Shown here one piece after another: positions 1 to 7,424 of a stretch of DNA of 59,417 nt. The stretch covers positions 1 through 59,417 of the forward strand of contig JADZFK010000083.1 in assembly GCA_020849945.1 (NCBI GenBank), read 5' to 3'. Positions within the stretch are counted from its first letter, which is position 1. Each line of letters starts with the position of its first letter. The position numbers were made by a program, and so were the translations under genes. The notes beneath the pieces are model-generated. The model was not told the origin of the DNA. It saw only the letters and a program-made list of their open reading frames with translations, and ran no database searches. This DNA is from Pirellulales bacterium (GTDB taxonomy: Bacteria; Planctomycetota; Planctomycetia; Pirellulales; Lacipirellulaceae).

Positions 1-254
1 ACTTCCTTGCTCATCGTACAATCCTCTCCACACGACCCGGTTCCCCATCGCCCAGCCAACCCCGACCAGGCTCCCAATTTCCGCTAGCAATCTACTCCGA
101 ACCAAAATCTGCCCGCAATAGCGTTCCTGCACCCTCCGCATGATGTTTCGCTCAACCGAACTTCGGTTGCTCGGAATCACAGTGGAAAATGGGGGATTGC
201 AAATGGGTCATTTCCCATTGGCCAATTTCCAATGACCAATGGTCCATGATCAAC
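1..254. other. Window edge without a supported gene
   Basis: No convincing coding region is visible before the stop codon of the first minus-strand gene. Around 200-245 there is a short repetitive stretch built on CCAATGACCAATGG, a low-complexity dispersed type seen again near 51390. A gene running off the left edge cannot be excluded. Confidence 0.4.
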
Positions 255-1040
255 CTACTTCCTCCGCGTGGCACGGAAGGTTGCGAGCCGGCTCATCGCA
301 AGAAACAAGAGGCCCGCCAAACAGGCACCGATGGCATGGGGTTCTGGCACGGGCGAGCCGCCCAGCACCAACGTGCCGCCGCCCACGTTCGATCCGGCAC
401 CAAACAACGTTTCGCCGAAGTGAGACCGCCAGACCACGTAGTCGGCCGTATCGACATTTCCATCCAGATTGCCGTCGGCCGCGAGGTTGGTCGTCGAGCC
501 GTAAGAAAACCGCCACAAACTGTAATCCTCCGAGTCGACTTCGCCGCTGAAATCGTAATCGCCGACCAGTCCGAACGGCAATGAATCGCCACTTACGGAA
601 ACCGCGATGGGAGTTGTGTCTAGCTCTCGAATATCGAACACGAGACCGTGCATCGGGTAGTTCGAGGCGTTCCAAATCGCGCCCAAGTTCAATGTTCGAT
701 ACGGTGCCAAACTCCCGCCAGGCCCGCTAAAGACCGCTTCCGCCAGGTTGCTCGTCGTGGTGCCAAGCTTGGTCCATTGATAGGTCGGGTCGATGAAGCC
801 GTTGCCGCTCGCATCGTACTCGTCCGAGATCGACCGCCAAGCGAGCGGCGAAGGATCGAGCGACATACTCGAAGATGTAATCGAGTACAACACAAATCCC
901 ACGGGCGATGCTGACGTGTTACGCAAATGCACTTCGCCCGATAGGGGATATAATATGGCGTCGAGGTTGGCCGATACGACGGGTGCCGCCGTCACCAAGC
1001 TACACGCCAAGAACAACAGAATACGTAGGGGAATCGCCAT
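255..1040 (-). CDS. Secreted dockerin-like / PEP-CTERM protein
   Basis: Predicted exported protein of 261 residues with no recognisable catalytic domain. The ATG at 1040 is chosen because it puts a clean signal peptide (MAIPLRILLFLACSLVTAAP) at the N-terminus; the frame stays open further upstream, but those residues do not look like protein. The C-terminal third has two dockerin-like calcium-loop repeats (GDYDFSGEVDSEDYSLWR and DGNLDGNVDTADYVVWR). The chain ends with VPEP, a hydrophobic segment and a basic tail, the PEP-CTERM sorting signal that exosortase-type systems recognise. The middle region is probably a beta-rich domain of unknown role. No exosortase or cohesin gene is in the window. 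Confidence 0.82.
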   Translation of the reverse strand: MAIPLRILLFLACSLVTAAPVVSANLDAILYPLSGEVHLRNTSASPVGFVLYSITSSSMSLDPSPLAWRSISDEYDASGNGFIDPTYQWTKLGTTTSNLAEAVFSGPGGSLAPYRTLNLGAIWNASNYPMHGLVFDIRELDTTPIAVSVSGDSLPFGLVGDYDFSGEVDSEDYSLWRFSYGSTTNLAADGNLDGNVDTADYVVWRSHFGETLFGAGSNVGGGTLVLGGSPVPEPHAIGACLAGLLFLAMSRLATFRATRRK

Positions 1041-1313
1041 GGTTCCGCCCGCGTTACGACGAGCGATGGGGTATCTTGAAAGTAGCTGTTCCGGACCGAG
1101 CGTTAGATGAGTACCATGCGCAGCAGGCTGGCGGCAGCAATCTCCCGGCACGATGCAGGACGATTGGCGCGTGGCGTGTTAGGGCAGCTCCCTTCCGACT
1201 TCTATTTTATCAGCCACCTGTTTTATCGGCAATCAATTGGTCCTCTGGGGGTCGCGATTTAACGGTTTTTCCGTTCGTGCGGGTCGAATCTCGCCCCGGA
1301 AATCCGGGCGTTT

Positions 1314-2213
1314 TCAGCGTGCCCTTGGGTGGGCCTTTTCGTAGGCGGCTCGCAAGTTCGCCGTGCTCACATGCGTATAGATCTGCGTGGTCACCAAGCT
1401 CTTGTGGCCGAGCAGCTCTTGCACGCTGCGGATATCCGCGCCACGGTCGAGCAGGTGCGTGGCGAAGCTGTGCCGCAACGTGTGCGGCGAGGTTCGTTGG
1501 TCAAGCCCCGTTTCCTTGAGGTGTTTTTCAAGCATGCGGGCAACGCTCCGCGTGGTGAGCCGCGTGCCGAATTTGTTGGTGAATACCGGGGCTTCGCGTC
1601 CCGATTTCTCGCGCTCGGCCAGTGTGCGTGCCTTGAGCCAATCCTTCAGCGCGCGGGTTGCGTAAGAGCCGAGTGGCGCGAGCCGCTCCTTCTTCCCTTT
1701 GCCGCGAACGCGGAGGATGCCTGCCGCGAAGTCGAGATCGCCGTCGCACAGGCCGACCAATTCGCTCACGCGCAGACCGGCCGAGTAGAGGGTTTCCAGG
1801 ATCGCGCGGTCGCGCCGCGCGGCCGCCGAGTTGCCTTGCGGCGCGGCCAGCAGTTTGCCAACCTCCTCGGTCGTAAGAAAATGCGGCAGCTTGCGGCTTT
1901 TGCGAGGGTTTCGCAGTGCTTTGGCTGGGTTGGCCTTTGCCCAGCCTTCGCGCTGGCCGAACTTCAGAAAGCTGCGAACCGAAGCAAGCCGCCGCGAAAT
2001 GGAAGACTTCGCATAACCGGCTTCGTGCAGGGCGGAAAGAAAGCCACGTAGTTCGTTCGTGGTGATGCTTCCTGGCGAGGGGCTTTTGCCGCCATCGTCG
2101 GCCAGGTACTCGGCCAGCGCGTGCAGGTCTTCGCGGTACCCCTTCAGCGTATGAGGCGAAGCCCCACGCTCCACCCGAAGGTACTGCAAGAACTGACCGA
2201 TCTGAGGACGCAT
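1314..2213 (-). CDS. xerC: Tyrosine recombinase XerC/XerD type
   Basis: Cytoplasmic site-specific recombinase of 299 residues, the usual length for Xer proteins that resolve chromosome dimers at dif. The N-terminal SAM-like DNA-binding domain covers about residues 1-95 and the catalytic domain the rest. The full catalytic set is visible: R148 (SAGLRVSEL), K172 (GKGKKER), H244 and R247 (HTLRH), H270 (LGHKS) and nucleophile Y279 (TQIYTH). The ATG at 2213 begins MRPQIGQFLQYLRVERG, matching the family N-terminus. XerC versus XerD cannot be settled from one copy; the spacing and motifs fit the housekeeping enzymes better than phage integrases. A large inverted repeat lies just upstream. Confidence 0.9.
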   Translation of the reverse strand: MRPQIGQFLQYLRVERGASPHTLKGYREDLHALAEYLADDGGKSPSPGSITTNELRGFLSALHEAGYAKSSISRRLASVRSFLKFGQREGWAKANPAKALRNPRKSRKLPHFLTTEEVGKLLAAPQGNSAAARRDRAILETLYSAGLRVSELVGLCDGDLDFAAGILRVRGKGKKERLAPLGSYATRALKDWLKARTLAEREKSGREAPVFTNKFGTRLTTRSVARMLEKHLKETGLDQRTSPHTLRHSFATHLLDRGADIRSVQELLGHKSLVTTQIYTHVSTANLRAAYEKAHPRAR

Positions 2214-2225
2214 GATGGGAGAGGC

Positions 2226-2313
2226 GAGGGTCGAGAGTCGAGGGTCGAGGGCCAGAACAAGAGGATCAACTCTCTCCGTGTTTCTGGCTCTCGACCCTCG
2301 ACTCTCGACCCTC
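2226..2313. repeat. 31-bp inverted repeat of the GGTCGAG family
   Basis: Left arm 2226-2256 and right arm 2283-2313 are complementary at 30 of 31 positions, with a 26-bp loop. Both arms are runs of a GAGGGTC-type heptamer ending in GCCAGA. The element fills the gap between the downstream hypothetical gene and xerC, so any transcript through it would fold into a long hairpin. The same heptamer block recurs in single orientation near 4981, 7195, 23028, 32365, 51578 and 59150. Confidence 0.85.
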
Positions 2314-2319
2314 TACCAA

Positions 2320-2562
2320 TCAAAACAACTCTTCGCTATCCGATACCTGAGGCATGCGGAGTTTGGCCGTGCGTTGGGCGCGTTCTTCTTGACGAATTTT
2401 TTGGCTTAACACGGCGGCATCGTACCAACTGAAGCTCAACTCAGGGTTCGAAGCATGTCGACCGAGCATCCGCAACGCTTCGGCGCGTTGTGAATCATCG
2501 AAAAGGAAAATGTACCGTTCCTTGCCTTTGATGAGCGCGAGTACGTTGATGTCGTCGTTCAC
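2320..2562 (-). CDS. Small conserved-looking hypothetical protein
   Basis: An 80-residue soluble protein starting at a GTG (2562) with a GGAG about ten bases upstream. It begins MNDDINVLALIKGKERYIF and has an alternating charged/hydrophobic pattern, then an acidic tail (SDSEELF). There is no signal peptide or membrane segment. The sequence looks like real protein (FLFDDSQRAEALRMLGRHA reads as an amphipathic helix), but no family is recognised. It lies in the same orientation as the lipoprotein gene upstream and xerC downstream. Function unknown. Confidence 0.6.
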   Translation of the reverse strand: MNDDINVLALIKGKERYIFLFDDSQRAEALRMLGRHASNPELSFSWYDAAVLSQKIRQEERAQRTAKLRMPQVSDSEELF

Positions 2563-2700
2563 TTTGCCAAGACTCCGTTCGGCAGCGGGCGGGGGGGGGA
2601 AATTGGGCCGACAGTTGCTGGGGGCTGAAGGCTTTTGGGGGGCGTCCTCAGGCGGCCTGCCTGAAACGCGGGGCGGGCGATGCGCCGGCCACTATGCCGT

Positions 2701-4080
2701 TTATCGGCTATCCGACCACCGCCACACTACTCGCGTTTCACTGGCTCCACCTCGCGCCGAAAGCATCTCCGCAATGTGCATGTGACAGCAAAATCGGATG
2801 AAGTCTTCGCTTCGCGCCAGATAATTCTGCCAACCGCCAAACCGGGCGTCGTCGCGGAAGTGGTAGTAACTGGCGAGCGCCTCGGTAAAATCGCTGTCAT
2901 TGCCGTTATAAATACGCGTATGCGTCATAACCGGACCATTCGTCGGGCAACACGGCGGCTTCACCGGGCTCGGCGGCGGCGGAATGAATCCGCGTTCGTC
3001 CGGCCAGCCTGGAGGCATCGCAGCGTATGCGCCGATCGCGCCGGTCCTAGCACCGGAAGCAGCCTGCTCCGATTGCATCGATGACGCAGCGCCCGATGCG
3101 GTGCTATCGCCCACGGACAAGCCTTCAACTTCTTCCGAATTCTTGTCCGGCGATTCGTGAGACACTTGGTGAATTGTGTTCGTGCTTTGGGGCGCACCGG
3201 CCGATGAATCGGCCTCGCCGGTATTGGGGGGGTTGGAATTGGGGGCGGCGTTTTCGGCGTTGCTGGGCTTTTCTGGTGTGCCGGGGAAGGGGGCGGGTTC
3301 CGTGGTTTTTTGGGGCGGATTGGGTGGAGAGAGCGGCTCCGCTGGGCAGTCGGGTGTTTGCGTGGCCAACTGCGCTTTCGCAAGTGCGAATTCCGACTCA
3401 AACACAAGCGGCGCGGGGATGAACTCTTCTTCCGGCGTACCCCAGGGCAGACCGTAGCCAGGCGGTATTTCGTGGTATCCGGCGTTGGCCGCGTACCATT
3501 CCACACGCAGGCCACAACGCGGCGGATAGTACGGCGAGAAGTCGGTTACCGCGCCAATCACCACGACATCGACGCCCAGGATGTTCGCAAGTCGCCGCGC
3601 CTCGCTCGGTTTGGAAAGGTCCACCTGGTTCGCGATGATCGCTTCTTCCACAACTCCGAGCGGCACTACTTCGTAACCCGGCACCGTTTGCAATTCGGCA
3701 AAATAGGCCTTCGCAAACACACGGCCATCGACTGTCGTCTCATCGCTTTGATTGAAGAACGGCGCAATCGCTACCTTGCTCAACTGGGGGAACGGATTGT
3801 GAATGACGGGCTGATGACTCACATCGGGAAAGATCATCGAACACCCGGTCGCGTAGAACAGAAGCAAACAAGCCAGCAAGCCAGCGTACAGAGCCGACCC
3901 CTCTGGAGTCGGAAGCAACCAAGGAAGCAGCCAAGTGGCCCCCTCTGGGGTCGGAAGGCACTTCCCGCCGCTTGTGCGAACCACGGATGCGAGTGACGGT
4001 AACGCGGCGTTCCCGGCCGAGACGGCCGGGCTATATAATCGGCGGTGGGCCGCAATCGGTTTGGAGAAGTGACGTAGCAT
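2701..4080 (-). CDS. Putative outer-membrane lipoprotein, start uncertain
   Basis: An open frame of 459 codons. The recognisable protein begins at a lipoprotein signal, a hydrophobic run LLACLLLFYATGC in which the Cys would be lipidated. After it comes a domain like those of periplasmic CsgG/GNA1162/LpoB-type proteins (KVAIAPFFNQSDE, then VEEAI, then LGVDVVVIGAVTDF). A long low-complexity Pro/Ser/Glu/Asn linker and a conserved-looking C-terminus with FGGWQNYLARSEDF follow. The first ~60 codons are suspicious: they translate two palindromic repeats (LPTPEG twice) and a CCCGGCCG hairpin. True translation may therefore start at a TTG nearer the lipobox. Role unknown; perhaps an envelope assembly factor. 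Confidence 0.6.
   Translation of the reverse strand: MLRHFSKPIAAHRRLYSPAVSAGNAALPSLASVVRTSGGKCLPTPEGATWLLPWLLPTPEGSALYAGLLACLLLFYATGCSMIFPDVSHQPVIHNPFPQLSKVAIAPFFNQSDETTVDGRVFAKAYFAELQTVPGYEVVPLGVVEEAIIANQVDLSKPSEARRLANILGVDVVVIGAVTDFSPYYPPRCGLRVEWYAANAGYHEIPPGYGLPWGTPEEEFIPAPLVFESEFALAKAQLATQTPDCPAEPLSPPNPPQKTTEPAPFPGTPEKPSNAENAAPNSNPPNTGEADSSAGAPQSTNTIHQVSHESPDKNSEEVEGLSVGDSTASGAASSMQSEQAASGARTGAIGAYAAMPPGWPDERGFIPPPPSPVKPPCCPTNGPVMTHTRIYNGNDSDFTEALASYYHFRDDARFGGWQNYLARSEDFIRFCCHMHIAEMLSARGGASETRVVWRWSDSR
3895..4030. repeat. REP-like palindromes inside an annotated frame
   Basis: Two imperfect palindromes of the type CCGACCCCTCTGGAGTCGG lie at 3895-3913 and about 3939-3956. A perfect stem CCCGGCCG/CGGCCGGG lies at 4012-4019 and 4023-4030. 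They resemble the intergenic palindromes elsewhere in the window but sit in the 5' part of the lipoprotein reading frame, which makes its start uncertain. Confidence 0.7.
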
Positions 4081-4289
4081 TGGCCGGAAGCAAATCGCCC
4101 AACCGGCCCCCCTGCTAGCAAGACAAGCGCGCGTACACAGACTCGCGCGATACGCTTATCGACCATTAAGCCACTCGGCTTGAAAGAAAACGAACGCGGA
4201 AAACCTCCTCGTGCATTCCGCGGTCGTTGTGTTGCCAATGTTCTTGTGCTGCCAATGAAGGCACTTGCCTCCAAGGCAATTGCAGGCTG

Positions 4290-4979
4290 CTAGAACAATT
4301 CGTTCATCGATCTCAATCCAATAGGCTCGCGGCATGTGAAGGGTTCGCCGTAGGGGCGGCCGATGGTTTTGCCCCAATAGGCGGCTTCGTCGCGTACCGA
4401 GTCGAGGAACGTGGGAGGCGTGGTGGGGCGGCCCGAAATGAATTGGCTCTCGTAGCAGCGGATAGCCGCGAGTTTTTGTTCCCACTCGGCGCTGATATCG
4501 AGCACGAACGCGGGCTGCGGCACGAGCTTCAGGTGGACACAATAGTAATGGTAGATTCGTTCGGGATGATGCGGTTCGCCCGGAAGGTCGGTCTTCGAGA
4601 GCTTCGACCAAAACCGAGCGGCCTCGACCAACTGCGTGGCCGCCACATGATCGGGATGGGCATCAATCCAATACGGTGCGAAGAGCCAGCGTGGTTTCTC
4701 ACGGCGAAAAACGGCGGCAAGTTTGGCACGGTTTTCGAGCGAGGCTTCGAGCTCGCGGTTCGGCAGGCCGAGGTTTTCGCGCCAATCGATGCCCAGGATC
4801 GCAGTGGCGGCCGCGGCTTCCTTTCGGCGCAACTCGGGAGTGCCGTGCGGCGTCGGCTCGCCGCTCGTAAGGTCGAGGATGCCGACGCGACGCCGCTCTT
4901 GCTTGAACTTCAGAATCGCCCCTCCCATGCCCAGTTCGGCATCGTCGGGGTGCGGCGCGATCACGAGAATATCGAGCAT
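4290..4979 (-). CDS. bshB1: PIG-L family deacetylase, BshB1-like
   Basis: Zinc-dependent N-acetylglucosaminyl deacetylase of 229 residues. In the BshB1 branch it removes acetyl from GlcNAc-malate during bacillithiol synthesis. The ATG at 4979 gives MLDILVIAPHPDDAELGMGG, the exact family N-terminus; upstream in-frame codons are discarded. Metal-binding residues are visible: H10, D12 and D13 of the HPDD motif, and the distal HPDH (DAHPDHVAATQ). Length matches BshB1. Partner genes bshA and bshC are not in the window, so the substrate is inferred from family resemblance. Another PIG-L activity, such as mycothiol-like or sugar deacetylation, is possible. Confidence 0.82.
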   Translation of the reverse strand: MLDILVIAPHPDDAELGMGGAILKFKQERRRVGILDLTSGEPTPHGTPELRRKEAAAATAILGIDWRENLGLPNRELEASLENRAKLAAVFRREKPRWLFAPYWIDAHPDHVAATQLVEAARFWSKLSKTDLPGEPHHPERIYHYYCVHLKLVPQPAFVLDISAEWEQKLAAIRCYESQFISGRPTTPPTFLDSVRDEAAYWGKTIGRPYGEPFTCREPIGLRSMNELF

Positions 4980-5262
4980 AAGGGTCGAGGGGCGAGGGCC
5001 AGAAGTGTGGGATAATTGTTTAGCCGCGACGCGGAGGCTCTGCGAAGCGGAACGCGAACTTGCCATGAACCAAACAGTAGGACATGCAAATTGCGAACTG
5101 CAGGCAGCGCATTTCGTATCTATTTGATTTGAATTTTCCGCTCCTGCTCTTCCTTCGCGTTCCGCTGCGAATCGCGGCAAAACGGCGGGGGCGAGAACCA
5201 CGCTGGAATTGCGGGGTAAATCGCGGTTGCCGGTTGGGGGTGAACCTGCGACACTTCGCCGC

Positions 5263-5466
5263 ATGGTTCGAACCTTTCGCCCCACCTCTTATCTTACACG
5301 CCACGCTGGCTACTTGGCAGCCTTGGTGTTGCCGCTCGTTTGCGCCACTGGGTGCAAACTGTTCGAAAAAGAAACCTGGAACCCGAACAACTACCGCGAC
5401 GAACGGGCCGTCGATATCGACCGGCGACTCGAAAAACCGAGTGACAATATCCCGAACCCGTTTTAA
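5263..5466 (+). CDS. Small lipoprotein, hypothetical
   Basis: A 67-residue protein starting at ATG 5263 (MVRTFRPTSYL). It has a hydrophobic stretch (YLAALVLPLVCATGC) ending in a lipobox-type Cys, followed by a short polar tail rich in Asp/Arg/Asn that ends in PSDNIPNPF. This is the layout of the many tiny lipoproteins of planctomycetes; no domain is recognised. It is divergent from bshB1, with the start codons about 280 bases apart. The upstream frame extension (from 5209) lacks signal-peptide character. Confidence 0.62.
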   Translation: MVRTFRPTSYLTRHAGYLAALVLPLVCATGCKLFEKETWNPNNYRDERAVDIDRRLEKPSDNIPNPF

Positions 5467-5567
5467 GCAGACGGGCAATCGGTTCTAATCGGGCTTTCGG
5501 GCGGGTCATTCCTCGGCAATGCGTGGCATCGCGGGGGCCGGCCAAAACGATCGGGCAATTTTGCTGA

Positions 5568-5588
5568 CCGGCCAAGATGGCCGGTCTA
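5568..5588. repeat. Short palindrome GACCGGCC/GGCCGGTC
   Basis: A stem GACCGGCC AAGAT GGCCGGTC lies in the gap between the small lipoprotein and the carboxypeptidase. It is of the same style as other REP-like palindromes here. It has no T-run, so there is little reason to call it a terminator. Confidence 0.6.
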
Positions 5589-5659
5589 TGCAATCATATG
5601 GTAATCATTTCGTGATCATTTCCAGCCGAGTGGGCTGGTCATACTGTGGGCCGAATGCA

Positions 5660-7183
5660 ATGGGTAACAAGAAATCGAACGAAACGTACGAACAGCTCTG
5701 TCGGCACGCGCGCGAGGTTGCGATTCTTAGCGCGACACAATCGTTGTTGGGCTGGGATGAGCGCACGATGTTGCCAGCCAGCGGCGGCGATTATCGCGCC
5801 GAGCAAATGAGCTACTTGGCGGGGCTTATCCATCGAAAGCAAACCGCGCCCGAGGTGGGCGAATGGCTCTCGGAGTTAGCATCGAGCGAACTGGCGGCCG
5901 ACCCGGCCAGCGAATCGGGCGCCGACATCGTGAACCTGCGGCGCGATTTCGACCGCAAGACCAAGTTGCCGCAGGCGTTGGTCGAGGAATTGGCGAAACT
6001 ATCGGTGTTGGGGCAGCAGGCTTGGGTGGAAGCCCGCAAGGCGAATGATTTCGAGCGATTCCGCCCGGTGCTTGAACGAACGATCGCGCTCAAACGCGAG
6101 GAAGCGGCGGCGGTTGGTTACGAAGGCGAATTGTACGATGCGCTTTTGGATGAGTTCGAGCCGGGGGCGAAGACGGCCGAGGTGGCGAAGGCACTTACGG
6201 GATTGCGAGAACAACTCGTGCCGCTCGTGGCGGCAATCGCCCAGAGCTCGCGACGGCCGAACATGGAGTTGCTGAAGGGCCGCTTCCCGATCGCGCTGCA
6301 AGATCAGTTTGGTCGCCGTTGTGCGGCGGCGATAGGGTTCGATTTCGCGAAAGGCCGGCTCGATACGACGAATCACCCGTTTTGCGCGGGCCTTGGCCCG
6401 TGCGATGTACGGCTCACCACGCGTTACGATGAACGCTTCTTGCCCGGCTCGCTCTTCAGCACCTTGCACGAGGCGGGGCACGGAATCTACGACCAAGGCT
6501 TGCCGCGCGAACGTTATGGGCTTCCCACGGGCGAAGCCGTTTCGCTCGGGATTCATGAATCGCAATCGCGGATGTGGGAGAACTTCGTGGGTCGCAGCCG
6601 CGCGTTCTGGCAACACTTTTTCCCGCTCGCCCAACAGACCTTTGGCGAAGCGTTGGGCCGGGTGTCGCTCGATGAATTCTATTTTGCGATCAACGACGTT
6701 CGGCCATCGCTCATCCGCACCGAAAGCGATGAAGTAACCTACAACCTGCACGTTCTGGTCCGTTTCGAGTTGGAACTGGCGCTTTTGCACGGCGACCTGC
6801 CGGTGAGGGAGTTGCCGGGGGCGTGGCATGCCAAGTATCGCGAGTACCTGGGGATCGAATCTCCGACCGACGCCGACGGCGTGCTGCAAGATGTGCATTG
6901 GAGCTCCGGGGCATTCGGATACTTCCCCACCTACTCGTTGGGCAACTTGTATGCGGCGCAGTTCTTCGAGCAGGCTGGCCGCGACCTGGGCGACCTGGAT
7001 GCGATGTTCGCGCGGGGCGAGTTCATGCCGCTACGCGAATGGCTACGCACGAGGATTCATTCCGAGGGTCGCCGCTACCCGGCGGCCAAGTTGGGCCTGC
7101 GAGTCACCGGCCAGCCCCTTTCGCATGACGCACTCATACGCCATCTGCGGCGGAAATTCACACCGCTGTATGGACTAAAGTAG
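5660..7183 (+). CDS. Carboxypeptidase Taq (M32) metallopeptidase
   Basis: Cytoplasmic zinc carboxypeptidase of 507 residues, removing C-terminal amino acids from peptides; M32 enzymes are about 500 residues, so this is full length. The ATG at 5660 (MGNKKSNETYEQL) is chosen because the start of the M32 fold, YEQLCRHAREVAILSATQ, follows at once. The zinc motif HEAGH begins at residue 270 (TLHEAGHGIYDQG), and the third-ligand region (HESQSRMWEN) follows about 25 residues later. The protein is all-helical in character, with no signal peptide. It stands alone on the plus strand. Confidence in the family is high; the physiological substrate is unknown. Confidence 0.93.
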   Translation: MGNKKSNETYEQLCRHAREVAILSATQSLLGWDERTMLPASGGDYRAEQMSYLAGLIHRKQTAPEVGEWLSELASSELAADPASESGADIVNLRRDFDRKTKLPQALVEELAKLSVLGQQAWVEARKANDFERFRPVLERTIALKREEAAAVGYEGELYDALLDEFEPGAKTAEVAKALTGLREQLVPLVAAIAQSSRRPNMELLKGRFPIALQDQFGRRCAAAIGFDFAKGRLDTTNHPFCAGLGPCDVRLTTRYDERFLPGSLFSTLHEAGHGIYDQGLPRERYGLPTGEAVSLGIHESQSRMWENFVGRSRAFWQHFFPLAQQTFGEALGRVSLDEFYFAINDVRPSLIRTESDEVTYNLHVLVRFELELALLHGDLPVRELPGAWHAKYREYLGIESPTDADGVLQDVHWSSGAFGYFPTYSLGNLYAAQFFEQAGRDLGDLDAMFARGEFMPLREWLRTRIHSEGRRYPAAKLGLRVTGQPLSHDALIRHLRRKFTPLYGLK

Positions 7184-7424
7184 GGGGCAAGTGGGTCGAG
7201 GGCCAGAGGGCGTCAGGTTTCATCGTATAGCTGCGACGCTGAGCGGGACGCTACACACCCACCCGCAGTGGAAGCCAGGAAGGCCACACGATATGGGTGG
7301 CCAATTCGTCGAGGTTTCCCCAGCAATTTTCTTGAAAATTGGCTGGAACCCAACTAAACTGGTTCCTAGTCTGGGTTTAGGCGCACGGGCATATCTCCAC
7401 GGTGAGCGTGAGGCGTCGATTCTT

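Noticed and set aside
5084-5488. Plus-strand 134-codon frame overlapping the small lipoprotein
   Set aside because: The shorter frame at 5263-5466 has a signal peptide and lipobox; the longer one is Arg/Cys-rich noise.
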